NCBI GenBank assembly: GCA_003167055.1
Contig: PMUE01000147.1
Location: 1-23,537 of the forward strand
Source of the DNA: Vulcanimicrobiota bacterium
Lineage (GTDB): Bacteria > Vulcanimicrobiota > Vulcanimicrobiia > Vulcanimicrobiales > Vulcanimicrobiaceae
Direction: 5' to 3'
Length of the DNA: 23,537 nt
In this document: positions 5,898 to 14,036 of the stretch, one piece after another
Numbering within the stretch: the first letter of the stretch is position 1
Layout: every line of letters begins with the position of its first letter
The notes under the pieces: generated by a model
The model's database searches: none
What the model was told of the DNA's origin: nothing
Seen by the model: only the letters and a program-made list of their open reading frames with translations
Made by a program: the position numbers and the translations under genes

Positions 5898-6878
5898 ATG
5901 CGCGCCGTTGTGTGCAAATCGTTTAGCGGAATCGATGACTTGGACTTGGGTGACATGGACGCGCCGAAACCGGGCGCGGGTCAAATTCTCGTCGATGTGC
6001 ATGCCGCAGCGGTAAATTTCATGGATTGTCTGATGGTCGCGGGTAAATATCAGTTGCGGCCGCAAACGCCGTTCGTTCCGGGCACGGACGCGACCGGCAT
6101 CGTTGCCGCCGTGGGCGAAGGCGTCACGCGCTTTAAACCAGGAGACCGCGTCGCCTGCAGCAATTGGACCGGCGCGTATGCAGCGCAGACGATCGCCTCA
6201 GAGCTCTCGGCGGCGCATCTGCCACCCGTTGTCGATTTTGAAACGGCAACGGTTGTGCGACACTGTTACGGCACCGCGTACTACGCGTTCGTAGAACGCG
6301 CGAAGCTTCAGCCTGGCGAAACCGTCTTTGTATCGGGCGCCGCGGGCGGCGTCGGACTTGCAGCCGTGGACTTAGCGCGAAGCCTCGGAGCCCGCGTCAT
6401 CGGCGGCGTTGGTTCCCAAGAAAAGGTAGGGATTGTCCGCCAATACGGGGCGTATGAAGTCATCGACTACGTTCACGAGGATTTGCGCGAACGAATCAAA
6501 GCGCTGACCGATGGTAAGGGTGTGGATGTCTTCTTCGACGTACTTGGCGGCGACGTATTCATGACCATGACGCGACTCATGAACTGGGGTGGCCGGATGC
6601 TGCCGATCGGCTTCGCAAGTGGCGATATCCCGTCGGTCCCGATGAACCTAACGTTGCTAAAGAACTATTCGATCGTTGGCGTATTTTGGGGCGCGTGGGC
6701 CGAGCGCTATCGCGAAGCGAGCATTGCGGCCGACCAACAAATTTTCGAGTGGATCGCACAAGACAAACTCAAACCTCACGTGGGAGCGGTTTTTCCCTTG
6801 GAGCAATTCAAGACAGCGATGGGAACCGTGCTCGATCGGACGGCACAAGGGCGTGTTGTGCTGCAGGTACGCACGTAG
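5898..6878 (+). CDS. NAD(P)H:quinone oxidoreductase-type zinc-free alcohol dehydrogenase family protein
   Basis: A 326-residue medium-chain dehydrogenase/reductase of the quinone oxidoreductase branch. The GroES-like part includes AAAVNFMDCLMVAGKYQ and FVPGTDATGIVAAVGEGV, followed by FKPGDRV. The Rossmann nucleotide motif is VSGAAGGVGLAAVDLARSLGA. The catalytic and structural zinc ligands of alcohol dehydrogenases are missing, as expected for this branch, which reduces quinones or enones with NAD(P)H. ATG at 5898 overlaps the TGA of a small upstream frame; in-frame GTG codons at 5889 and 5895 would add three residues at most. It follows the decarboxylase by 130 bp and may belong to its operon. 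Confidence 0.92.
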   Translation: MRAVVCKSFSGIDDLDLGDMDAPKPGAGQILVDVHAAAVNFMDCLMVAGKYQLRPQTPFVPGTDATGIVAAVGEGVTRFKPGDRVACSNWTGAYAAQTIASELSAAHLPPVVDFETATVVRHCYGTAYYAFVERAKLQPGETVFVSGAAGGVGLAAVDLARSLGARVIGGVGSQEKVGIVRQYGAYEVIDYVHEDLRERIKALTDGKGVDVFFDVLGGDVFMTMTRLMNWGGRMLPIGFASGDIPSVPMNLTLLKNYSIVGVFWGAWAERYREASIAADQQIFEWIAQDKLKPHVGAVFPLEQFKTAMGTVLDRTAQGRVVLQVRT

Positions 6879-6924
6879 CACTTTCGTGATCTAGCGCTCA
6901 TTTTTTGCGTTTAAACGCTATCGC

Positions 6925-7356
6925 CTAGATAACGTTCGGCCACGTGAGGAAGAAGCGGCCGGGAGACTCCTCTTGGATACTGACCGTTCGCCTCCCGCTC
7001 TTGGTGACAGACGCTTCGCGAGTGAGAACCGTGTGCGTGCCGTTGGCGCAGCCGGCCAGCTTGATCTCGGTACGCAGACGAATCTGCGGCCCTAAGTCAT
7101 CGTGATTGTATCGAATCGTATCTCGGTCCCACTTGTGCGGCTTGATGCACACGGCCCGATCGATGTGCCAAATCTGTCCTTTGTACGACCACGAGAAATC
7201 GACCCATGAGTCGTAGTTCGTGTCGTTGTTCACGACGAGGTCAGCGACATAAATAGTGCCCGTCTCTGCCTCAATCCGCACAGCAAAGAACGCAGATATT
7301 GCGATAAGTACGGGTAACATCCACGCAGTAACCATGAAACGCGAAGGTAATCGCAT
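6925..7356 (-). CDS. Small exported protein, N-N-x-T family
   Basis: A 143-residue exported protein with a signal peptide (MVTAWMLPVLIAISAFFAVRIEA). The start at 7356 is supported by GGAGG six bases upstream. The mature part follows the pattern of the 2707 and 16106 genes: VVNNDTNYDSWVDFSW, W-H-I-D-R-A, then DDLGPQIRLRTEIKLAGC and LTREASV, ending in RFFLTW. It shares DLGPQI and R-[AT]-E-[VI] with the 16106 protein. It is the last gene of the aminotransferase-permease operon, 24 bp after the permease, and may serve the same physiological setting. Function unknown. Confidence 0.8.
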   Translation of the reverse strand: MRLPSRFMVTAWMLPVLIAISAFFAVRIEAETGTIYVADLVVNNDTNYDSWVDFSWSYKGQIWHIDRAVCIKPHKWDRDTIRYNHDDLGPQIRLRTEIKLAGCANGTHTVLTREASVTKSGRRTVSIQEESPGRFFLTWPNVI

Positions 7357-7380
7357 TGAAAGCCTCCATGACTATGTGAT

Positions 7381-8649
7381 CTAGGTGTTGCCCACCTGAT
7401 GCGTTGCGTTCACGTACACGATCGCAATTGCGCCAAGCATCAAGAGTGCCGAACCGATAAAAAACCCCACGAGCCAGGAGCCCGTGCGATCGACAAGGAT
7501 ACCGAAAATCACGGGTGAGAGAATGCCGGCGACACCAAACCCGGTGTTCATGATCCCGGAGATCGTTCCAGAAAAGTTCTGGCCGCCTAAATCCATTGCA
7601 ACCGCCCAGCAAATGGACACGGCGCATTCCAGCATAAACATCGCAAGCGCCAGCAGGATGATCGCGGCGGTCACGTTGCCGACATAAATCGCCGGGAGAA
7701 TGAACACCACCGTGCCGATGAACGCGCCGGCGATCAGCGTACGTCGCGCTAAGTTCAAGTCCCCCGTCCGTTTGTAGATGTAGTCGGAGAGCCAGCCGCC
7801 CACCAAATCGCCGGGGACGCCGCCCGCGAGCGGCACCGTTACGGCGAGGGCAAGCGCGCCGAACGAGATGTGACGCGCATCGGTCAGGTACGTGGGCAGC
7901 CACGTGAGGTAGATCCAAAACGTGTAGCCGTAGGCGAAATACGCGAGCGTCAAAAGCCACACATCGCGGCTTGCAAGGATCTGACCCCACGGAATGGCCT
8001 GTTGCTGTGGCGCATCGGGATTTGTCGACGAGGCACCGCGGATATAGTCGAGTTCCTGTTTGTTGATGCCGGGCATGTCCGCCGGTACGTTGCGATACAT
8101 CAGGTAAAAGGCAACGGCCCACACGAGCCCGACCGCGCCGAGCGCGAAGAAGACGTACCGCCAGTTGCCGGCCCAGGCAACGATCGCCACCACGATAATC
8201 GGCGACACCGCGCCGCCCGTGCGCGAGCACGCGTGCAGTATCCCCTGAAGCGAGCCGCGTACGTTCTTCGGGAACCACGACGACAACGCGCGCGTCGAAA
8301 CCGGAAAGCCGCCCGCTTCGCCCAGACCAAATAGCAAGCGCGCGGTGAACAATGTGAAGAAATTGACCGCGGCGCCCGTTGCGGCGGTGAACACCGACCA
8401 CCAGGCCATCAGGAACGACAGCACGGCGCGCGGCCCGAAGCGGTCGCCGAGCGTACCGCCGACGATTTGCAGCAGCGCGTAGGTAAACGCAAACGCGGCA
8501 AACACAAAGCCCATCGTGGCTTTGCTGAAATGAAACTCCTTGATCATCGCGGGAGCGGTGACCGAGATGGCCGAGCGATCGAGATACGAGAGGAAATACA
8601 GGAAACAGATCAGTGCGAGGATCGTGTATCGTACGTGCGACGCTCGCAC
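7381..8649 (-). CDS. MFS transporter, anion:cation symporter (ACS)-like
   Basis: A 422-residue major facilitator with about 12 hydrophobic segments. The opening FLYFLSYLDRSAISVTAPAM resembles the ACS family, which takes up organic anions such as hexuronates, galactonate, glucarate or phthalate. The loop 2-3 motif is GDRFGPRAVL and the helix 4-5 region is GLGEAGGFPVSTRALSSWFP. A central cytoplasmic loop (about residues 190-220) separates the halves. The ATG follows the aminotransferase stop by one base, so translation is probably coupled. With that partner, the likely cargo is a small carboxylate or amino-acid-related anion. This is inference; the substrate is not readable. Confidence 0.93.
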   Translation of the reverse strand: MRASHVRYTILALICFLYFLSYLDRSAISVTAPAMIKEFHFSKATMGFVFAAFAFTYALLQIVGGTLGDRFGPRAVLSFLMAWWSVFTAATGAAVNFFTLFTARLLFGLGEAGGFPVSTRALSSWFPKNVRGSLQGILHACSRTGGAVSPIIVVAIVAWAGNWRYVFFALGAVGLVWAVAFYLMYRNVPADMPGINKQELDYIRGASSTNPDAPQQQAIPWGQILASRDVWLLTLAYFAYGYTFWIYLTWLPTYLTDARHISFGALALAVTVPLAGGVPGDLVGGWLSDYIYKRTGDLNLARRTLIAGAFIGTVVFILPAIYVGNVTAAIILLALAMFMLECAVSICWAVAMDLGGQNFSGTISGIMNTGFGVAGILSPVIFGILVDRTGSWLVGFFIGSALLMLGAIAIVYVNATHQVGNT

Positions 8650-8650
8650 G

Positions 8651-9838
8651 CTACGCCGTGGCCATCGGCGCGAGCCTGGCTGGTGTTGGGTCAGTAAGGA
8701 ATGTCAGCGCGGCGGACACACCGTCGCCATGCGGGATCCTCATAATGTCCAGACCCATCTGGACGCCGCAGAGCGTTCCGGCGAGCATCAGGTCGTTGAA
8801 ATTTCCGAGATGCCCGATGCGGAACGCGCGGCCGGCGAGTCGTCCGAGGCCGGTGCCGAGCGACATGTCGTAGCGCTCGAGAATAGCTGCGCGTAAATCA
8901 TCGGCGTTGGCGTTGTCGGGTACGACGATTGCGGTCACCGAGTTCGAATACTCGCGCGGGTCGGCCGCTTGCAGTTCAAGATTCCAGCCGTGCACCGCGC
9001 GGCGTGTTGCTTCGCCGTGACGCGCATGACGCTCGAAAACGGCAGGCAGACCCTCTTCGTGCAACATGGCGATACTTTCGCGCAATCCATACAACATGTT
9101 GGTGCTCGGCGTGTACGGCCAGAAACCGCTTTTGTTCGCGCTGATGATCTCGTGCCAATTCCAATAGGACTTGGTGAAGCGCGAACGCTGTGATGCTTCG
9201 AGCGCTTTTTTAGAAGTGGCGTTGAACCCGAGGCCCGGTGGCAGCATCAAACCCTTTTGCGATCCACCAACCGTCACGTCGATGCCCCATTCGTCGTGGC
9301 GATAGTCGATCGACCCGAGAGAAGAGATCGCGTCGACCATGAGGAGCGCAGGGTGCCCCGCGCGGTCGATTGCCGCGCGAACGTCGCGCACGCGGCTGGT
9401 GATGCCGGTCGAGGTCTCGGTGTGGACCACCATGACTGCTTTGAACTCGTGCTTGCTGTCGCGCGCGAGACGCCGTTCGACTTCGTCGGGGTCGACACCA
9501 TGCCGCCAATCACCCGGCACAAATTCCACGTTCAAGCCGAGGCGTTCGGCCATCGTGCGCCAGAGCGAGGCGAATTGACCCGTTTCGAACATGAGGACAT
9601 GGTCGCGGGGCGAGAGCGTGTTGACCAGCGCCGCTTCCCACGCACCCGTCCCCGAGGAAGCGTAAATGACGACGGGACTCTCGGTTCGGAAGATCGTCTT
9701 GATGCCGCTCAAGACGTCGAGTGCGAGCGCGGCGAACTCAGGCCCCCGATGGTCGATGGTCGGCATGTCCATCGCGCGCAAGACACGGTCCGGGACGTTG
9801 GTCGGCCCCGGAATCTGAAGAAAGTGGCGTCCGCTCAT
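8651..9838 (-). CDS. Class V aminotransferase, serine- or alanine-glyoxylate type
   Basis: A 395-residue PLP enzyme, of full family length. FLQIPGPTNVPDRVLRAM is the typical N-terminus of alanine/serine-glyoxylate aminotransferases. The cofactor Asp is in MVDAISSLGS (about 169) and the Schiff-base Lys in GSQKGLMLPPGLGF (about 195), very close to serine-glyoxylate aminotransferases of the serine cycle. The C-terminal arginine region reads GRLAGRAFRIGHLGN. It transfers the amino group from serine or alanine to glyoxylate, or another small oxo acid. GAAAGG lies nine bases before the ATG. It is the first gene of a leftward operon with the MFS permease and a small exported protein, divergent from the lipoprotein gene. 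Confidence 0.93.
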   Translation of the reverse strand: MSGRHFLQIPGPTNVPDRVLRAMDMPTIDHRGPEFAALALDVLSGIKTIFRTESPVVIYASSGTGAWEAALVNTLSPRDHVLMFETGQFASLWRTMAERLGLNVEFVPGDWRHGVDPDEVERRLARDSKHEFKAVMVVHTETSTGITSRVRDVRAAIDRAGHPALLMVDAISSLGSIDYRHDEWGIDVTVGGSQKGLMLPPGLGFNATSKKALEASQRSRFTKSYWNWHEIISANKSGFWPYTPSTNMLYGLRESIAMLHEEGLPAVFERHARHGEATRRAVHGWNLELQAADPREYSNSVTAIVVPDNANADDLRAAILERYDMSLGTGLGRLAGRAFRIGHLGNFNDLMLAGTLCGVQMGLDIMRIPHGDGVSAALTFLTDPTPARLAPMATA

Positions 9839-9891
9839 AAGTGGAGCCTTTCTACGCAGGGGGTGCTCGATTCTTGCGTAATGCGCGCACG

Positions 9892-10386
9892 ATGAGCGGA
9901 AGCGCTTTTTCCTCAGGCCTACTGGTGTTGACTTCGGTCGTGGTGCTTGCCGGCTGCAGTTCGGGATCGGTTACGCCCGCAGCGACGCTATCGCCTTCGA
10001 ACATTTCCGGCGATTACAGCGGGACGATGCAAGACGCGCAGGGCGGCAGCGGCCCGGCGACGGCGACCCTCGCTCAGACTGGTTCCACCGCCGGCGGCAC
10101 GATCACCGTCAAAGAAGCCGCGCAGACGGTTGCCGCGCAGATTTCGCTCGCGATCGCGTCGTCGAATTCGCTGAGCGGATCGATGGTGATCGATTTTGCG
10201 AACGGAACGACGTGCACGTTCAGCACCACCGGAACATACAATTCGGCAACCGCGGTGCTCAGTGGTTCATACAGCGCGGTGACGAACTGCGCCGGCGACA
10301 CGGGAACCTATTCGCTAACGCAGCAGTGTACCGACACCATCACCAGCGTCAGGCGCCGCGACGGCACCGGCGTGGTCGCCTGCTAA
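9892..10386 (+). CDS. Small lipoprotein, beta-rich, unknown function
   Basis: A 164-residue lipoprotein. The signal sequence GLLVLTSVVVLAGCSSGS has an LAGC lipobox, so the protein should be acylated at about Cys22. Its mature part is threonine/serine-rich with repeated hydrophobic strands (ISGDYSGTMQ, GTITVKEA, GSMVIDF, CTFSTTGTYN, LSGSYSAVT, GTYSLTQQC), as in lipocalin-like or barrel-type small lipoproteins. ATG at 9892 is taken because the signal begins there; an in-frame GTG at 9841 would add 17 residues. The last 72 bp overlap the 3' end of the convergent STAND gene, so its tail (RRRDGTGVVAC) may not be ancestral. No neighbour points to a role. Confidence 0.75.
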   Translation: MSGSAFSSGLLVLTSVVVLAGCSSGSVTPAATLSPSNISGDYSGTMQDAQGGSGPATATLAQTGSTAGGTITVKEAAQTVAAQISLAIASSNSLSGSMVIDFANGTTCTFSTTGTYNSATAVLSGSYSAVTNCAGDTGTYSLTQQCTDTITSVRRRDGTGVVAC

Positions 10387-13197
10387 CGTGGGCGCGAGCA
10401 ACGCGAGCGATTCTTCTTGCTGCAGTTCAGAGCCCCGCTGGTAAAGCTGTTCGAGGTCCGCGTCGGGAAGTGCCGCTCCGATAGCGCGCGATGCCATTTC
10501 AAGCGCCAGCCGGTCGTCATCGTTGCGCGTCCACTCGAGCGCGCGGAGCTGTTCGCGCGCATAGCCAAATAGCAGCGCCGCGTCTTGCGGGAGCCGCTCC
10601 GTCAGGAACGGAGCCCAGTAGGCAAACGCGAGTGCGCGTATGAACGGAACGTTCGCCTGCAAAGAGAGATCGACCGCCTCGCGCGCGTGAGGTCTCGCAA
10701 TGTCGAGCCGGCCAAGGGCGAGCGCGTACCCGGAAATGTTTACTTCGAGATAGGGACGGACGCTGCGATCGGCATACTCGAGTGCCTGCGTCGCCAGGTC
10801 GAGTGCCCGTTCACCCGATTCGCGAGAAGCCCACCACTGCAATATGCGGCACATCTCGTCACGATCATGTGCCGAGCGTGCAGCGCGTAAGGCCTCGTCG
10901 AATAGCTCACGCGCACGCTCGATCTCGGAAGGCGGCAACGAAAATGCGCAACGCCGGAGTACCGCAATTAGGAGTCGCGGTTCCTCCAGCTCGCGCGCTT
11001 CTCTGATTGCCTCCTCTGCTGGCGCCTTCGCCTCGTCGTATCGCTGCGCTCTGGCGAAGAGCTGCGCCTCTTGGGAGAGCGCCCGCACCAGACCGCGCGC
11101 ATCGGGTGACTCGCGGTACCAGACTGACGCACGCCGCGCGCATGCAAGGGCCGCGTCAATGCGCCCGAGATTCCCCTGCATCATCGATGCGACGTACTCG
11201 ATACGGCCGCTGGTAGCGGGCGAGACTGAATGCACCGCGCGCGCGACGTCGCACCAATGCAAGCCTTCACCGAGCAACTCCGTGCGCAAGAAGATTGGTC
11301 CGCAATCGGCGGCAAACTGCGCACCGGTGTTTCGGTCGCCGGGGCCTTCGAGCGTCCACGCTAGCGCTGCGCGAAAGTTGTCTATTTCCGGCTCGAGCCG
11401 CTCGATCCAGCCCGGCTGGACGCGTGAGTCGAACTCGTAGTATGCCTGCGCTGCAAGCGAGGCAAAATAACCCGCGTGCTGTTGCGACGCAATCGCCGTC
11501 GCCTGATGCTCGACGGCCTTCGTCGCAGCAAAGGCGCGAATCGTTTCCAAGAACCGGTAGCGTGTCGTCAGCGCGAGCGTCACCGTCAGTAGCGATTTGT
11601 CGGCTAGCGACGTGAGCAAGTCCAAGACCGCGAACTCATCGCAGTTGTCGCCCTCCCCGCAAACGGCCGACGCCGCCGCGAGCGAGAAGCTGCCGCGAAA
11701 CGCCGCCAGCCGCTCGAAGAGCGATTGCTCTTTCGGGGTGAGAAGCTCGTAGCTCCACTCGATTGTCGCGGCTAGAGTTTGCTGCCGCTCGACGGTCGTG
11801 TGCGAGCCGCTGGTCAGTAGGCGAAACCGCTCGTCCAAGCGCTCGAAAATTTCCGTAAGACTCAACGCACGCGCGCGTGCCGCCGCGAGCTCGATAGCGA
11901 GGGGGATACCGTCGAGCCGTTCGCAGATATCGCGAATCACCGCGCTCGGTTCGCGAGGATCGAACTGCGGCGACACTGCTGCTGCGCGCGCTGCAAAAAG
12001 CTCGACGGCAGCGTTTGACGGCAGAGGCCCAAGGCGGTACACTTGCTCGCCTTCAGCGTGCAGTAGCTCGCGGCTCGTCGCCAAAATCGATACGCGCGGA
12101 CATGCGGCGAGAATGCGCGCGACCAGGGCGGCCACGTCGGCAACCATGTGCTCGCAATTGTCGATGAGCAAAAGCAACTGACGCGGCCGAAGATAGTCCA
12201 ACAAGCGAGCTGTCTCAGCTTCGCCCTCGGCAGGCCCGGCATCCAGCGTGGCGAGGAGCGTTGCGGCGAGCAACGATCCGGTGGGAATCGGCGCGAGGTC
12301 GATGAACCAGGCGCCGTGCTCGTATCGCTCGAGACTATCGGCAGCGCATGTGAGCGCGATGCGGGTTTTCCCGACGCCGCCGGATCCCGTGACCGTTACC
12401 AGATGCGACTGCGTCAGTGCCGCGTTAATCTCGGCTTGTTCGCGTTCGCGACCGATCAACGGCGCGAGATTGGCGGGAAGATTATTGGGAGCGCGCGCGG
12501 TTTGCGGGCGAAGTCGGGGATCGAGCTTGACCAGCGCGCCCGCCAGATCTTCGGCGAGCCCGGACAGCATCTGCGTTTCCTCTTTATCGTAGTCGCTATG
12601 GTCGGCATCGACCGAAAGAAAACCCACCAGCTCGCCCGCGGCCGTCATCGGGAACGCGTGCGTCCCGAGTGCCAGTGACTTCAGCTGCCCGGGTCTGGCC
12701 GGCGCTCCGCTCGAGCGCAGGCGGACAAGGAGTGGATCGCTTAGCGCCAGGTCCGGGGCGGGGACATCGTACGACGACGCCGCTGCCGCAAAGGTGTCGC
12801 GCCGCAGATAGACCGCGCTGGCGCACGCTTCCAGATGATGATCGACGGCCTCGATAACGCGTCGCAGAAGCTGGTTCGAGTCACTAAACGACGTAAGCTC
12901 TCGACGAAACTTCGCCAACGCCGCGAGCGCGTGGTGTTTTCGCTTGTGGAACGCGACGTCGAGTGCCGCTTCAACGCGCTGGTGAATGGGACGAAAGACC
13001 AACGTGCCGACGAGCACGATGCAGATTTCGATTGCGGTGCTGGCCGCTCTCGATCGATCCGAGACGAGCCGCTCCGTGGCCCATTCTGCGAGCGCGAGGA
13101 GCAACACGATCCCCGTGGTAACGGCCGTATACGCAAACACGTGTGCGCGACGGCGAAGGCCCGGGCCGGCTCTAAGCACACGTCGAGCCTTGCCCAA
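10315..13197 (-). CDS. Membrane-anchored GAF-STAND ATPase-TPR protein
   Basis: A 960-residue multidomain protein. Residues 21-38 and 54-68 are probable membrane helices. VFRPIHQRVEAALDVAFHKRKHHALAAL resembles the linker after the membrane domain of certain sensor kinases. A GAF-like domain covers about 105-222. The STAND/AP-ATPase core has a P-loop GSGGVGKT (271-278), Walker B LLLLIDNCEH (341-350), ATSRE (373-377) and GIPLAIELAAA (430-440). A winged-helix region (to about 560) and TPR-like helical repeats (about 600-900) follow. No DNA-binding or kinase domain is seen, so it may act as a signal-gated ATPase scaffold. TTG at 13197 has AAGG upstream. It is last in the padR operon, 17 bp after the previous gene. 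Confidence 0.86.
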   Translation of the reverse strand: MGKARRVLRAGPGLRRRAHVFAYTAVTTGIVLLLALAEWATERLVSDRSRAASTAIEICIVLVGTLVFRPIHQRVEAALDVAFHKRKHHALAALAKFRRELTSFSDSNQLLRRVIEAVDHHLEACASAVYLRRDTFAAAASSYDVPAPDLALSDPLLVRLRSSGAPARPGQLKSLALGTHAFPMTAAGELVGFLSVDADHSDYDKEETQMLSGLAEDLAGALVKLDPRLRPQTARAPNNLPANLAPLIGREREQAEINAALTQSHLVTVTGSGGVGKTRIALTCAADSLERYEHGAWFIDLAPIPTGSLLAATLLATLDAGPAEGEAETARLLDYLRPRQLLLLIDNCEHMVADVAALVARILAACPRVSILATSRELLHAEGEQVYRLGPLPSNAAVELFAARAAAVSPQFDPREPSAVIRDICERLDGIPLAIELAAARARALSLTEIFERLDERFRLLTSGSHTTVERQQTLAATIEWSYELLTPKEQSLFERLAAFRGSFSLAAASAVCGEGDNCDEFAVLDLLTSLADKSLLTVTLALTTRYRFLETIRAFAATKAVEHQATAIASQQHAGYFASLAAQAYYEFDSRVQPGWIERLEPEIDNFRAALAWTLEGPGDRNTGAQFAADCGPIFLRTELLGEGLHWCDVARAVHSVSPATSGRIEYVASMMQGNLGRIDAALACARRASVWYRESPDARGLVRALSQEAQLFARAQRYDEAKAPAEEAIREARELEEPRLLIAVLRRCAFSLPPSEIERARELFDEALRAARSAHDRDEMCRILQWWASRESGERALDLATQALEYADRSVRPYLEVNISGYALALGRLDIARPHAREAVDLSLQANVPFIRALAFAYWAPFLTERLPQDAALLFGYAREQLRALEWTRNDDDRLALEMASRAIGAALPDADLEQLYQRGSELQQEESLALLAPTLAGDHAGAVAAPDAGDGVGTLLR

Positions 13198-13214
13198 AGG
13201 CGAACCTTAGCCCT

Positions 13215-14036
13215 TCATCGGGTGGCCGGAAACATCTCGCCTGAGAGCGTTGCCGGAAATGCGACGTGATCGTAGGCGAACGTCATCGTTACGCGCTTCA
13301 CCCCAATACCCACGGCACGGCCGACAAAGTCCATCGTTCCACTACGAACCAGCGACGCGCCGTCCACGTCGGCGATGTTCAGCTCGGTCGTGAACGTGTA
13401 CCCCACCGCGACGATACTCTGGCGCATCTCAAAGCGCACGGAGCAGAAGCGGTTCGTGCGCTCGTCGATCACCGCATCGGTCAGCGGGTGGTCGAGCGGA
13501 TCCTTTCGCGCGATCAAATGCAGGCGATGCGCGGGATCACCGTTTGCGCACGTTGCTGCGCCGCCATCGCTGACGTTGTAGAACGCCACGCCCATCGCTC
13601 GGACGGCCGCAATCACCGGCAAGCCGTTCGCGTCAGGTGTCGGCAACGGCGGCATGGTTGCCGAATCCGAGCGTCCGCCAAAGCCGTATCGGATCCAATC
13701 CTCGATACCGTTCCATGTCGGATCGAAGATCGGCGAACGGACGATGCCCCATCCCTGCGGTGTTAACACGGAGGTCAGATCATCGCTCTTTTGATACGCC
13801 GCCGGGAAGGTTGCATCGGGTTTGCCGCCGCTCAACGTGAGGCCGATCGAGGCCCTACCGTTTGGCTCGCGCGTGAGCACGAAACCCAGGCCCGTGATAT
13901 GCACGTGCACATCGTACGTCGCATAGTTTGGCAGCGGAACATCGCGCATCGCGTCGACCGCTTGTGAATAGTACTGCTCTGCCGACGGCGGCGCTGGAAC
14001 GCCCACCACTGCAGCCAAAATGAACGAGAGCATCAT
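13215..14036 (-). CDS. Exported protein of unknown function (padR operon)
   Basis: A 273-residue protein with a short signal-like N-terminus (MLSFILAAVVGVPAPPSAEQYYSQAV). It continues as a beta-rich domain: YATYDVHVHITGLGFVLTRE, later LHLIARKDP, TDAVIDERTNRFCSVRFEM and VTMTFAYDHVAFP. The sequence recalls exported outer-membrane-lipoprotein-binding folds (half-barrel, LolA-like topology), but that is only an impression. The start codon overlaps the hydrolase stop as ATGA, so the two are translationally coupled; the second ATG follows immediately. It sits between the exported hydrolase and the GAF-STAND protein, and could be a partner or substrate of either. Confidence 0.78.
   Translation of the reverse strand: MMLSFILAAVVGVPAPPSAEQYYSQAVDAMRDVPLPNYATYDVHVHITGLGFVLTREPNGRASIGLTLSGGKPDATFPAAYQKSDDLTSVLTPQGWGIVRSPIFDPTWNGIEDWIRYGFGGRSDSATMPPLPTPDANGLPVIAAVRAMGVAFYNVSDGGAATCANGDPAHRLHLIARKDPLDHPLTDAVIDERTNRFCSVRFEMRQSIVAVGYTFTTELNIADVDGASLVRSGTMDFVGRAVGIGVKRVTMTFAYDHVAFPATLSGEMFPATR

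Noticed and set aside
6901..6918. Palindrome GCGTTTAAACGC next to a T run as an intrinsic terminator.
   Set aside because: The T run precedes the palindrome on the plus strand and becomes an A run after it on the minus strand, so it fits a terminator in neither direction.
9257..9895. Long plus-strand frame opposite the aminotransferase.
   Set aside because: It is a shadow: the minus strand holds a complete enzyme with catalytic motifs, and the plus product is R/D/H-rich with no recognisable domain.
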